Assembly (NCBI GenBank): GCA_034440615.1
Contig: JAOTOM010004302.1
Location: 157,001 to 221,000 of the forward strand
Source: Ashinkailepas kermadecensis
Lineage: Eukaryota; Arthropoda; Thecostraca; Neolepadidae
Direction of reading: 5' to 3'
Length of the DNA stretch: 64,000 bases
The position numbers and the translations under genes are program-made. Each line of letters opens with the position of its first letter. Position 1 is the stretch's first letter. Under the pieces are notes generated by a model. It had not been told where the DNA came from. It searched no databases and worked only from the letters and a program-made list of their open reading frames with translations. Below, piece after piece: positions 47,500 through 59,672 of the stretch.

Positions 47500-47720
47500 T
47501 GTCAGCGAGCCGACCCAATCAAACGAAGCCGCCGTCCTTTGTCGGGCGCCGGCGGCGGCGGCGACCAGAGCGCGCCGCCGCCGCCGCCGCCGGTCCGATT
47601 GGCTCTGGAAGCCGTCAGCGGCGGCGGGCACGCCATTGGTGCGACTGGCGCGCGCTGTTGTGATTGGTGGGCCAATAGCGACCGATCGGGGTCCAGCGGT
47701 GACGTCACGTCACCCAGCGG
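47500..47720. promoter_or_regulatory. candidate CpG-island promoter: five CCAAT boxes plus CRE
   Basis: Within about 200 bp of GC-rich, CpG-rich DNA there are CCAAT at 47515-47519 and 47672-47676, and the inverted ATTGG at 47598-47602, 47635-47639 and 47663-47667. A palindromic CRE (TGACGTCA) follows at 47700-47707. Clustered CCAAT (NF-Y) plus CRE in a TATA-less CpG island is a common promoter design in animals. No adjacent exon is recognised, so direction and target gene are unknown. Confidence 0.5.
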
Positions 47721-48060
47721 CCATGCTGACGACGGGATATCACCGAGGAGCGTCACCACTGTCACCAGTGGGCAGGTCCAGCCCCACCACCCGCCGCCAC
47801 TGTTGAGGATCATCACAAAATCCACCGGAACAGGACCATCAACAGCACCGCTGGAAAGAAGCCGTCATCACTATCGCCAGTGGAAGCTTATCACAAACAC
47901 CACCGAGAATAGCCATCGCCATTACCACTAGAGTGGAACCGCCAGACGCGGAGGGATATATCCAATGCATGATGAGTGCGTGCAGAAGGCAATTCCTCAC
48001 GTTGGAGGAGCAGAAGACAGTTCCTCACGTTCCTCACGCCAAGGAGACATGGCAAACTAA
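47721..48060. other. spacer with degenerate CACCA repeats
   Basis: CACCACTGTCACCAGTGG- and CATCACTATCGCCAGTGG-like motifs recur. No gene is recognised. Confidence 0.4.
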
Positions 48061-48067
48061 ATGCAGG

Positions 48068-48155
48068 CAAACATGTCCGGTTTTATTGATGCAATCGAAA
48101 TATGTCCGGTTTTATTATAAACATATGTCCGGTTTTATTGATGCAATCGAAAAGT
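48068..48155. repeat. ATGTCCGGTTTTATTGATGC repeat, 3 copies
   Basis: Three units of about 26-30 bp. The middle unit is a variant (TTATTATAAAC). Confidence 0.85.
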
Positions 48156-49544
48156 GATCGAAATGCTAATTACCCTGCCGATTCACTATGGATTTGACGT
48201 TTCAGTTGCTGCAATGTTAGGTTATTTTTTGCGTTCCCTTCTACGCCGCGGTGTCGGATTTGGATCTGTCAATTGACTGAAATATATGAGCCAAATCACT
48301 TTTTGTTGGTGACAGACATGCACCTTATTTAACTCAAAGGACCGTCGCCAATGAAGCAGAACCATTGCGAATGAAGCACCACTGAGACACTGCGTACAAA
48401 CACCACCGGGGTGGAACCGCGAACCGCTCCCATATCCGTATGAGCAGGGACAGACGACCATGTCGCCCAACTTTTGCCGGTCTCAGACGTTGACTTAATA
48501 AAGCTATGCTGAAATGATCAGTTAAGAAAGTCACTTGTTTCCATCCAGGACTTCTCGAAATGTTTGACCTCCCAGGACACTACTGCCGCCACCCAATATA
48601 CTGCACCAAACCGCGTCGTGTCATGTCGAATCGAAGTTTATTCAAACATTTTCGCCTGACATTACGGTTTCCAAAAGCATTATGTTTGTTGCGCCTTCTG
48701 ATAAGGCAGCCCGGTTTACACAACGACATTGCGGCGCAGTCTACGCAACGATATTCAGGCGGCAGCACTAACGGATGGGACACTTACAATCCTTGCTGGA
48801 CATAACCTTAAATAGATTGAATAAATATAGTCGGGACCAACAAGGGCTAATGTCAATGGCCCGGAGTTACTGTTGTTGCCACTAACCAGCTGGGCTTGGT
48901 GACGCCACTTATTTTGCATCGACATTCTGCTTGTGTGATAAATCAACGGTTGATGTTATGTGACATGGATTTTCCGTGGCATAGTTTCAACTGAGTAAGG
49001 ACTTTACGTCCTTTTTCACTCCCAAGCCGCATGTAGCTAGATAGCCACATGATTTCGTTGTCTTTCCAATAAGAAGCTCCTATTTTAGAAGCGAGTCTCT
49101 CAGTAGGTGACTGCAAGCATAAGAACTCAGTCTGCTCACCACTAGCGATTACCAACCGGATATTGCAGCCACAGAGGCCAAAATAATGCATTTCCTCGCA
49201 AGGCCCTTTATTCACGTACATCCTGACAATTCTTATTCCCAACAGGCTTCTTACTTTCGCTTTCCATCACAATAGCCTGGTCAAAGGCTGGGTTTAATAG
49301 CTGCTGGGAAGCATTCCATTGCCTCCTTTCTAACACCTCAGAGAATATATCGAGGCGGCAGATCAGCGACATAAGACGCGCGGGTGCTTCCATCTGACTA
49401 TTTTGTGACTAGGAGTTCCGCAGATCTTAGATTTGCATGAGACTGAATTACACAAACCAAAGAAATGCTTTCTCCTAGTTCACGTCATTTGTGGACGAGA
49501 CGCTGTGCGGCACAGGTTCGGTGTTGTAGTAAGGCAGGTCCGAT
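48156..49544. other. unique region, no gene recognised
   Basis: Single-copy sequence. Frames of 60-99 codons on both strands have no recognisable domain. Confidence 0.5.
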
Positions 49545-49690
49545 ATGACTGCAGTTTGAGATGTCAATGTCGGACCGATATGGTTACAGTCGGAGGTGTC
49601 CGAGGTGGCTGCAGTCTGAGGTGTCTGAGGTGGCTGCACTCCTAGGTATCTGAGGTGGCTACAGTCTGAGGTGTCTGAGATGTCTGACAA
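49545..49690. repeat. GAGGTGTCTGAGGTGGCTGC repeat
   Basis: About five to six degenerate units of about 25 bp. Confidence 0.8.
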
Positions 49691-50424
49691 ACATGGCTCG
49701 TAGATCGCATGTCAGCGCTTGGCCTAAGCCACCAGCAATTAAGCAATCAAGGAAAATGTATGCCATGTAGGGTTTTAACCCCTACAGTCCGATGGCTCCT
49801 GCATGGCACCCTGCCGCTGAGGTGAGGTTGCTCGCCATTTCGCACCTATTTATGCTAGAGACGCAGAAGAGACATGAGCATATTTCTGGCATTTCTGGCC
49901 CCATCTCTCACGTTGCATTCACATGTATTCACTGTCACACATATTTCCTGAGTTTATTGGTTGACCTACCAAGTCAGGTCAAAGTTGGCATGTCAGGCAA
50001 TTGGACTTCCATAGACATCATGCCGCTTTATGCCAATATTACAAGAAATTTAGGAAAATAATGACTAGCAAATTATTTCTACCGGTCTCCCTGCAGAAAT
50101 AATAGCGACTATGTGCTTATGTACGAAGTTCGGTTAGTTGGGTGGGTGGAGGCCCCCCGGTGCCAGTCTCCCCGACCACAGTTTATCGCGCTTCTACTTC
50201 ACTCTGTATTGTTCTATCAGCTGTAGAGCTTGAAATATTAACTGAATGCAATGTTTATCAATGTCATGTCAATGTGCCTTCCTCAAATTAGGCAACTCCA
50301 GATCATCCGAGGCAGTTCCCTAGGCCCCTTTCAAATTGTGAAAACAAATTAAATTAGACGGAGCAGTAGGCCCGGTCGACTGAGCCTCTTCAGACTAGAC
50401 ATGCTTTTGACTTGTCTTGGGATG
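49691..50424. other. unique spacer
   Basis: Single-copy sequence with nothing recognised. Confidence 0.5.
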
Positions 50425-50425
50425 T

Positions 50426-50504
<79 letters not shown>
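50425..50504. repeat. (CA)n(TA)n microsatellite
   Basis: (CA)n at about 50427-50450 then (TA)n to about 50503. Confidence 0.95.
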
Positions 50505-50506
<2 letters not shown>

Positions 50507-51122
50507 TAAAAGAAAGAACCATGAAGCGAGAGTCGAGGAGGACACGAGATAGTAGGAACGAGAAAACAAGGAGAGAGAGATGCCGAGGAGGAGAGAGTAA
50601 AGAGTGAGGGCATCGGAGACCTGATGTGTACTACAGAGGACTGTTGCCGACGTTAGCCCTGCCCCTCCTCCCCTGCCCTCCCTCCCTCATTTTCCTGCCC
50701 GGCCTCCGTCAGAAGAAGACAGCTTGATTGACGTCGGCAAGTCGACACACAGACAGAAAAACAGCGTCCTTCTCGCAACATCACCGGCTCACTCCGTTCA
50801 TCAGCATCACACGGGCTCGCCCACGACGGTCCCAGGCTCCCCCACCTCGCTCCCCCCCGAAGATCCCCACGACCATCCCCAACAGTCCGGAGTGGCCCCC
50901 CCCCTCCCCCCAGAACAATGCAGAGTATCCACAACCGTCCAAAGCCCTGAATGGCAATCTCAGGATACAGTATATTGGCCCTATGACATCAACGATAATC
51001 AGCACCCAAACGACTGCCCTGAGGACTCACATGATGGTGCCTCGTCTCTCAAACAGAGGCGCTACCTTGGTTCGCACACATTTTGCATCTGATCCTGTAA
51101 AGCAGGTCCTTGGCCGTGCACA
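50505..51122. other. unique spacer with purine- and C-rich stretches
   Basis: GAGAG-rich at 50550-50600 and CCCC-rich at 50820-50920. No gene is recognised. Confidence 0.45.
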
Positions 51123-51260
51123 GTGGCGCAGCCAGGATTGTATTCAGGGGAGACCGACCAAAAACAAATGTGATGGAAGAAAAACTGTTTCAGCGCGCTG
51201 AGCGCGCAGACACTTTTTGGATTTGAAGAGCAAAATCTGAAAATATCATGTTTGATCTAT
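51123..51260. mobile_element. relative of the GCGCAGCCAGGATT element
   Basis: AGTGGCGCAGCCAGGATTGT followed by GGGGAGACCGACC and a GCGCGCTGAGCGCGC core. This parallels the 44463-44655 element. The right end is not located. Confidence 0.4.
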
Positions 51261-51444
51261 TGTATTTTTGGTTGCTAAAGGACTTCTTCCTTATCTGCAC
51301 CTATGGCCGTGTATTTGCCCTCTAAACCGCAGTAACAACAGCTATTCATCTTGTTACCTGCAGGCCCTTGTGATGGGGCAATAGACGGCCGCAGCGGTAA
51401 GCGGTCTGGTTTCATGTTGGTACTCCAATACTGAGTAATATCTG

Positions 51445-51592
51445 ACCATCGTGACCAATTCTGTACATTTAGCAATAACATTTGGGATGTGTGGCTAAGT
51501 ATGTGCATTTAACAATAGCGTCTGGGCATCGTGGCAAATTCTGTACATTTAGCAATAACATCCGGGCATCGTCATCAATTCTGTACATCTAG
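51445..51592. repeat. TTCTGTACATTTAGCAATAA repeat
   Basis: About four units of about 35-45 bp with CATCTGGGCATCGTGG-like segments. Confidence 0.75.
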
Positions 51593-53165
51593 CATAGGAT
51601 ACGTGTTTGGAATGTGTGACCATTGTGTGTGTACATGCATGGGTGTTGATTTCTGATTTTTTTGGGGGAGGGCAGAAATACATTACAGCAATAGGCAGGC
51701 CCAAATGGATTTGGTGCACACTCCATAGGGCCGATGTTAAAAGTTGAAATTATTATGGGGCGGGGCAAAGCCAATATTTAGGGGGCACTTGTCCCTTCAA
51801 AAGTATATAAAACAACATCCCTGAAAACATGTACATGTACGTGTAAGTAGCGGTTTGTATATGTCAGTAGCATGCAACAGCAAATAGCTATTTAGTCTGA
51901 ACGTCAGATATGTAATAAGATTTGGCACGGCATGTGCGAGATATGTGACAGATACTGCTGGTATGCGATGAGACCGAGTACACGTTGTTCATTATTTGAC
52001 AGACCTGTGGTCGAAGTATAACCTCGTCTTTTTGCATTCATGTGATCTACGTGGTAATCGTTTCGAGATAAAGGAGTTAATGTTCTCCTTTTAAAAAATG
52101 AATCAATTATAAGTCCAACACCCATCGAGTAATTTGATGATTGTATTCCCTAGTTTAATCTTTACAAGCATGTCCAAATTAAATTAAATGAGACTCAGTT
52201 GAAAATTCCTCATTACGTTCCTTCTAGCGAGCTCGGCAAAGCAGGAGGACAAAGGTGAGTAGGCATCGGAATACACATCCACCATATTTAAGTCCCCTAA
52301 GCTGCAATAGCCCCCATGGTTCAGTACATTTGGACACATGTAGCACTAATCTGCTCATGACGCTCACTGTTGAAATTAACTACGCTTCAGATTTTGCATG
52401 TCTCATTAACGTCGAGCTTACACCTGTGTTCCCACTTCTGTTATTCTCCAAGCAGTCTTGGCGTACGTTACCTCCTAATCCGAAAGAGCAGAGCGTCATC
52501 ATCACAGCTTGTTCAGGAGTGTCAAATTGTCTTGCACCGTGGCTGCAGCGTACGTCACTGCAGCGCACTACCGTCACAGCGCACAACGCAGTACGGCACA
52601 GCACAGCATGACCTCACTGCACACCACCGCATAGTGCAGCTGCAAACAGCTCACGGCACAGCACAGCGCCACTGCCGCAGTGCAGCGTCACTTGCTGCAG
52701 CACACAGCACTGTCCCGGGCAGCACCACATCCGCAGAGTAAGCGGGTGTCCAAACGTCGCCGGCGTTGTTACCCGCGGGCACAGCCCGGCACAGCAGCGC
52801 AGCCAGAGATGTGATGGAGGACGGCACTTCTCGGCACCAGTCGCTGGTACGGTGCCTGAGAAGGATTCCCACGTGCGGCTCGATACCGAGGGGAGAGCCG
52901 CGCATGCGGCACGTTGCTGAAGGAAGAACACTGCGTGTGGCGTGGTGTTGGGGAGAGCCCCAGGTGTGGACCAGGTACCGGAAAGTCTCACCTGTGATGC
53001 CGTGCAGGAGGGAGGGTCCCACGTGTGACACGTCGCTGGCGCCAGAGGGAGAAGCTCGCGTGCGGCCGATGCCGGTGCTACAGACGTGTTTGGCACGGCC
53101 GATGCCGGTGCTGCAGACGTGTTCGGCACGCCTTCGGCACGGCCGAGTGCGGCTCGGCCAGGCGC
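51593..53165. other. mostly unique region
   Basis: The part around 51650-51800 has G-rich motifs (TTTTTTGGGGGAGGGC, AGGGGGCACTTGTCCC) typical of decayed transposon ends, but I cannot define an element. 52540-52720 is rich in CAGCGCAC-like short repeats. No coding exon is recognised. Confidence 0.4.
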
Positions 53166-53169
53166 CACG

Positions 53170-53245
53170 CGACGGCGGCCGGCTGCGAGTGCCGCGAGTG
53201 CCGCGAGTGCCGCGAGTGCCGCGAGTGTCGCGAGTGCCGGCCATG
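53170..53245. repeat. 9-bp repeat (GCGAGTGCC)
   Basis: About seven units of GCGAGTGCC in CpG-rich DNA. An imperfect two-copy GGCACGGCCGATGCCGGTGC lies just upstream (about 53063-53120). Confidence 0.9.
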
Positions 53246-56109
53246 CCGGGGTCGGCAGGTCAGAAATACGAGTCGGCGCGGCCACGACGGCGGCCGGTCG
53301 ACACTGCAGTGGAGGGGCGGTGCAGTGCGCGCCGACCGAGGCCCAGGAATCTCACGCAGTCCGGCCAGTCGGAACACGTGCGCGTGTGTGCTGGCGACAG
53401 CACGTGTGCTGGCGGTGCGCGTCCTGCAGTCGTCTCCACACACGCGCTCACAAGTGCAGATCCTGCGATTCGTCGGGGAGGGAAGTAGGATAACGGCGGC
53501 GAGGCGGCGCGTGATGTGGCTCCTCAGATGAGTGGGAAACAATCTTGGCTGGAGTTCAAAACCATATTGTTGCAACTGTTTGGGTTTGATTATAGGCATT
53601 GTTAATGAAGGAAGGCAGGCAGTCATACTGGTTTTCGCTTCTTTGTTTTTGTAGTTGCGGTTTCGACACGCTGACGATATCTTGCAGTGATCCTGGATGC
53701 TAAGCTTGGCAAAGTAGGCTTCTTGAAAGAGATAAGCTTTGGGTGCTCCCTTAAGCGAGACTGGGATCTGCATAAATGCCACCATGATTGGAGTATGAAC
53801 ACATTCTCACAATACGCAGTTTTTATTTATAGTTTTGCGGCAAGGTACTTAATTTAACAGTCGCTAAAAACCACGACCAAATTTGCTGTGGTATTGCAGC
53901 GTACACAGCCAGCGAATCCTTGCGTCTTCACCACGGCATCAGCGGTGCTTGGCTCTAGCCCTGCTGGAGCTCCAGTGATATGAAATGGATAACACAGATC
54001 AGCATGCCGATTATTTTGGCTTCACTACGAATATGTTGGGGTAGTTCTTTGCAATGAGTGATGCTGTATCGATAAGGGTAAAGTGATGTGGTATGCAAAA
54101 GCTGTGATGTGCGTGATAGTTTTTCGGATTTTTTTTCTCCATTGTTTCGAATGGTAACCAGAATTAGGGTACAACGTGTTGTGGTGTGGCTTCATGGACG
54201 CTTGATAAAGGATTGATAAATGGGTGCTAGATTTATCATTCATAATGCATTAAAATTGTGTGGCACATTGTGCTTGAAAGCACGGGAAATTCAGTGTACT
54301 GCGATATGTTTCAAAATAATTATTAGCTGCCTGCCTGCTCAGGCAAAATAAAAATAACATCCTAGACAACTAATCTTTAACGAATAAATAGTGCCCGCAG
54401 GGAGATACCACTGGCCATTCATAAAATAAATAGTCATATGCAGCATCTGTTGTAGACGTGTGACAGCGTAACATGTGAAAGAAGTGGGCATGTGAAGCAT
54501 GTGAGAAAAGCATGTGTGAAGTGAAAGAAGTGAAGTTTGTGTAGGACATGTGAAAGAAGTGTGACATATACATCAAACAGCGCATTTTCGCCAGTATATT
54601 TAATGAGTTTTGCTGTATTTTATTATTTACTACTTTAGTACTTGTTTTTCTGAAGTGGAGTAGTCGGTATGGTCCAAGTTAACAGCCAATCTATATCCTT
54701 CATGTCATTACCGTGATACAACTGAGAATCATTTAGCGGTTCCGACATCAAAATGCTATACCTTACATCACTTGTATCATGCTGAAAGTATAAAGCACTG
54801 TCACAATATAGGCATGCCACTTTTATCCAGTTCTCTCGCCAAGTAGCTTGCAAAAAGAACTGACAAACCAAGCAAGAAAATACATTATTAAAGGTCAGAA
54901 CGTATCCTACAGAGACTGAGTATCTCAGTCAGATCCGTCTGCATAGTGGTGCCACACTAATTAGAGAGGGTTGTGTAGTAGAGGATCATTTCATACTGCA
55001 TAACCTTTTAATATATCGTTGTAACAAAAAGAGAAAAACTGAAGTGATTTTGAAAGCAAAATAGTTAAAATCAACATGAAATACATTGATATAGTCATAA
55101 GTCGAAGAGTACAGCTTGTGAAGTATATTGTGGTTATATTTTGTTATCTCATAAAAGTGGTGCAAGGTCGATTTGCATGTGCACAATACAAACTTGGTTC
55201 CATTCCAATACGCGCATTGGCCGGAATAAAATCCCCTCCCATATCCAGTTTGTTTTAGCACACAATGCAGAACTACGGCATTATTTTTAAATCACATCTA
55301 TCGGAAACTTGATATACAAAATGCTGTGAGCACATGATTAGCAGAGCCTCTGAACACCACACAGTCTGTATCTCCAGTAAATTAGACATAATTTCAACTG
55401 AGAGTTTACCGTGCTTCCAATGAACCCTTCAGGGAGCCAAAACCCTGCTCTCCATCCAGCTTTTAGCTAGAATTTGCCGGTGACATCGTGAGTACACTGT
55501 AAAGCTTGTATGAAGAATCGCAACAGACAATATACGATGCATATATTTACATAAAGGCCAGGCATCTCCCTCTACCCCCAGGTTTCCTGGGACGTTCGCT
55601 ATTCTGCTGTTCTAAAACCGACATAGATTGGAGGATTGCTACAATTTGAGTCCAGCTTCTAAATTCAAGAGATGGGCATTACCTCTAGGCATCGTACAGA
55701 AGCTTAGCTTGCGTGTATATTTAGCGCAACTTCACGTATATTTAGTGTGTATGCAACGTATAGTTAGCCTCCTGCTCCAGAAAGATGAACAAGTACAAAT
55801 TCAGCGACACACTTCCACTGAATAAATATTATGAGAACTTCAAACAGTTCCGGACAAGCCAGAGCTTAACTGGCTTTGAGATGCAGCCCTGTGTACCATA
55901 CGAAAGACATCGAACCTTGGACACAAAATCATTCAGAGCCACGGACCATATATTTTGTTTTGTTTTCACGCGTGACATCTCGGCAGCAACTGAGCATTCA
56001 CCAGACCTGCAACATGAAAAACAAAGACAATAGGTAACAAGTTCTGCCATGTGCCAACCATAACTCGTGCTAATATTTGCAGGAAGAAGGTTAACATCAA
56101 GTTGGGAGC
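53246..56109. other. unique region, no gene recognised
   Basis: CpG-rich to about 53520, then AT-rich single-copy DNA. Short CATGTGAAAGAAGTG-like repeats occur at about 54470-54560. I see no exon, RNA or transposon that I can support. Confidence 0.45.
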
Positions 56110-56111
56110 AC

Positions 56112-56892
56112 GTAGCCGCTCCCCTGGCCCACACCAGCTCCCCCTGGCCCACACCCGCTCCCCTGGCCCACACCGGCTCCCCTGGCCCACATCGGCTCCC
56201 CTTGGCCCACAACGGCTCTCCTGGCCCACACCCGCTCCCCTGGCCCACACCGCTCCCCTGGCCCACACTGCCAGCTCCCCTGGCCCACACCGGCTCCCCT
56301 GGCCCACACCAGCTCCCCCTGGCCCACACCCGCTCCCCTGGCCCACACCGGCTCCCCTGGCCCACACCGGCTCCCCTGGCCCACACCGGCTCCACTGGCC
56401 CACACCCGCTCCCCTGGCCCACACCGGCTCCCCTGGCCCACACCGGCTCTCCTGGCCCACACCCGCTCCCCTGGCCCACACCGGCTCCCCTGGCCCACAC
56501 CGGCTCTCCTGGCCCACACCCGCTCCCCTGGCCCACACCAGCTCCCCCTGGCCCACACCCGCTCCCCTGGCCCACACCGGCTCCCCTGGCCCACACCGGC
56601 TCCCCTGGCCCACACCCGCTCCCCTGGCCCACACCGGCTCCCCTGGCCCACACCGGCTCCCCTGGCCCACACCGGCTCCCCTGGCCCACACCGGCTCCCC
56701 TGGCCCACACCGGCTCCCCTGGCCCACACCGGCTCCCCTGGCCCACACCGGCTCCCCTGGCCCACACCGGCTCCCCTGGCCCACACCGGCTCCCCTGGCC
56801 CACACCCGCTCCCCTGGCCCACACCGGCTCCCCTGGCCCACACCGGCTCCCCTGGCCCACACCCGCTCCCCTGTCCCACACCCGCTCCTACG
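56112..56892. repeat. 19-bp minisatellite (CTGGCCCACACCGGCTCCC)
   Basis: About 41 units of 19 bp with CACCCGCTCCC and CACCAGCTCCCC variants. Higher-order order of variants recurs (CCGGCTCC, CCGGCTCT, CCCGCTCC) at about 56420-56530. The long frames on both strands are by-products. Confidence 0.95.
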
Positions 56893-57010
56893 TCTATGCC
56901 GTCGGTCTCCCCTGTCCGCACAAAGCTGCCGTGTGACCGACGGCCAGGGGAGCGGCGGAGGCGGCAGTCTCGCTGTCTGGTGACCGCTATCTGGGGAAGC
57001 TGTCCGGCTC

Positions 57011-57309
57011 GTGAGGACCAGACGTGGCGGCTCGTGTGGCCGTGCGGTCTGGCGACTGCGACTGTGACTGTGATTGTGACTGTGACCGTGACACGGCGCG
57101 CCGGCGACAGATCGTGAGGACCTGACGTGGCGGCTCGTGTGGCCGTGCAGTCTGGCGACTGCGACTGTGACTGTGATTGTGACTGTGACACGGCGCGCCG
57201 GCGACAGATCGTGAGGACCTGACGTGGCGGCTCGTGTGGCCGTGCAGTCTGGCGACTGCGACTGTGACTGTGATTGTGACTGTGACACGGCGCGCCGGCG
57301 ACAGATCGT
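57011..57309. repeat. ~97-bp tandem repeat, 3 copies, with internal CTGTGA repeats
   Basis: Three copies starting GTGAGGACCTGACGTGGCGG at about 57011, 57114 and 57211. Each contains a GACTGTGACTGTGATTGTGA tract. The first copy has an extra 6 bp. Confidence 0.92.
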
Positions 57310-57589
57310 GCCGCCGCCACCGGAAGTCGGTCATTACAGTGACAGATGGCTGCCGGACAGCTTTTTTCCGACGCACAATGTCGGCGGGGCCCCCGCTCAG
57401 CAAGACCCAGAACCGCCGGCCACCAACTCCGGCTGCAGACGTGAGCAGGAGCTGCCCGAACACTGGGCTGGAGTGGAGCCGACTGGACAGCACGTGCTGG
57501 GCCCGGCCACTGGAGTGGATGTACTCCAGTGGCCGACCACTCCCGCCGCCCACGTGGAGCTCACCACCACGTGGTCGGAACACTGACCG
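57310..57589. other. GC-rich spacer
   Basis: GC-rich single-copy DNA with no recognised gene. Confidence 0.4.
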
Positions 57590-58507
57590 GAATGATTCCC
57601 TCACGTAGCGGGGATGATGGTTGAATGCTAGCACGTGGCGTGGATGATAGTCGAATGTTAGCACGTGGCGGGGATGATGGTTGAATGTTAGCACGTGGCG
57701 GGGATGATGGTCGAATCTTAGCGCGTGGCGTGGATGATAGTCGAATGTTAGCACGTGGCGGGGATGATGGTTTAATGTTAGCACGTGGCGGGGATGATGG
57801 TCGAATCTTAGCGCGTGGCGTGGATGATAGTCGAATGTTAGCACGTGGCGTGGATGATAGTCGAATGTTAGCACGTGGCGTGGATGATAGTCGAATGTTA
57901 GCACGTGGCGGGGATGATAGTCGAATGTTAGCACATGCCGGGGATGATGGTTGAATGCTAGCACGTGGTGTGGTGATAGTCTAATGTTAGCACGTGTCGG
58001 GGATGATGGTTGAATGTTAGCACGTGTCGTGGTGATAGTCGAATGTTAGCACGTGCCGTGGAATGATGGTTGAATGTTAGCACTTGGCGTGGTGATAGTC
58101 GAATGTTAGCACGTGGTGTGGATGATAGTCGAATGTTAGCACGTGGCGTGGTGATAGTCGAATGTTAGCACGTGTCGGGGATGATGGTTGAATGTTAGCA
58201 CGTGGCGTGGTGACAGTCGAATGTTAGCATGTGGCGTGGATGATGGTTGAATGCTAGCACGTGCCGGGGATGATGGTCGAATGTTAGCACGTGACGGGGA
58301 TGATAGTCGAATGTTAGCACGTGCCGGGGATGATGGTCGAATGTTAGCACGTGCCGGGGATGATAGTCGAATGTTAGCACGTGCCGGGGATGATGGTCGA
58401 ATGTTAGCACGTGCCGGGGATGATGGTCGAATGTTAGCACGTGCCGGGGATGATGGTCGAATGTTAGCACGTGCCGGGGATGATAGTCGAATGTTAGCAC
58501 GTGCCGC
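57590..58507. repeat. 30-bp minisatellite with E-box (TTAGCACGTGGCGGGGATGA)
   Basis: About 31 units of about 28-30 bp. Most contain CACGTG, the canonical E-box palindrome. Left (GCACGTGGCGTGG), middle (GCACGTGTCGGGG) and right (GCACGTGCCGGGG) variant blocks are clear. Confidence 0.94.
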
Positions 58508-58602
58508 AGAGGGCGGCAGAGCGGTGTGTGTGGCAGAGCGGTGTGTGTGGCAGAGCGGTGTGTGTGGCAGAGCGGTGTGTGTGGCAGAGCGGTGTGTGTG
58601 GC
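58508..58602. repeat. 17-bp repeat (GGCAGAGCGGTGTGTGT)
   Basis: Five near-perfect units directly adjoining the 30-bp array. Confidence 0.93.
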
Positions 58603-58784
58603 TGCAGAGGCTGGTCGTCTGCGACTGGCGACGTAGTGCCTACCAGAGTATGTTAAACAACTGTGGTGCTTACTGCCACGGCAGCTGAACGGGATACCAG
58701 CTGTTCTGAACCCGCTGCCTGGGAGCGCCAGGATCGCCGTCAAGTGTTATCACGGACGGCAGATGCGGCTGGGAAGACAACGCC

Positions 58785-59215
58785 TTGCCCTGGGCGCGAC
58801 TCGTGAGACTACTCTCTGTCCTGGGCACGACTGGGTAGACTACTCCCTATCTTAGGTGCAACTCGTGAGACTACTCTCTGTCTTGGGTGCGACTGGGAAG
58901 ACTGATTCCTACCTTAGGTGCAACTCGTGAGACTACTCTCTGTCCTGGTGCAAGCGACTGGGTGAGACTACTCTCTGTTTGGTGCGACTGGGAGAATACT
59001 CACCCTAGGTGCAACTCGTGAGACTACACTCTGTTCTGGTAATGAAATACTCCCTACCCTAGGTGCAACTCGTGAGACTACTCTCTGTCCTGGGTGCGAA
59101 TGGGGAGAATACTCCCTACCCTAGGTGCGACTCGTGAGACTACTCTCTGTCCTGGGTGCGAATGGGGAGAATACTCCCTACCCTAGGTGCGACTCGTGAG
59201 ACTACTCCCTACCAG
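58785..59215. repeat. GTGAGACTACTCTCTGTCCT-type repeat
   Basis: Alternating half-units CTAGGTGCAACTCGTGAGAC and CTGGGTGCGAATGGGGAGAA make a composite unit of about 60 bp. It is more regular at the right end. Confidence 0.88.
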
Positions 59216-59264
59216 AGTTCGAAACCGGCCCAATTTCCTAAGCCTGATCCGGTCAATGCCCATA

Positions 59265-59672
59265 TCCAGCTGGACCCAGTCACAACATGGTAGCCAGTAC
59301 TCAGCTGGGCCCACTCATGACAGGGTAGCTAGTATCCAGCTGGACCCAATCACGACATGGTAGCCAGTACTCAGCTGGGCCCAATCATGACAGGGTAGCC
59401 AGTTTCCAGCTGGACCCAGTCACAACAGGGTAGCCAGTACCAGCTGGACCCAATCACAATATGGTAGCCAGTATCCAGCTGGACCCAGTCACAACAGGGT
59501 AGCCAGTACCAGCTAGACCCAATCACGATAAGGTAGCCAGTACTCAGCTGGGCCCAGTCACAACATGGTAGCCAGTACCAGCTTGGCCCAGTCACAACAG
59601 GGTAGCCAGTACCAGCTGGACCCAATCACGATATGGTAGCCAGTACTCAGCTGGGCCCAGTCACGATATGTA
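59265..59672. repeat. ~36-bp repeat (GGTAGCCAGTACCAGCTGGA)
   Basis: About 11 units of 35-37 bp with CCCAATCACGATAT or CCCAGTCACAACAG in alternating order. Confidence 0.92.
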
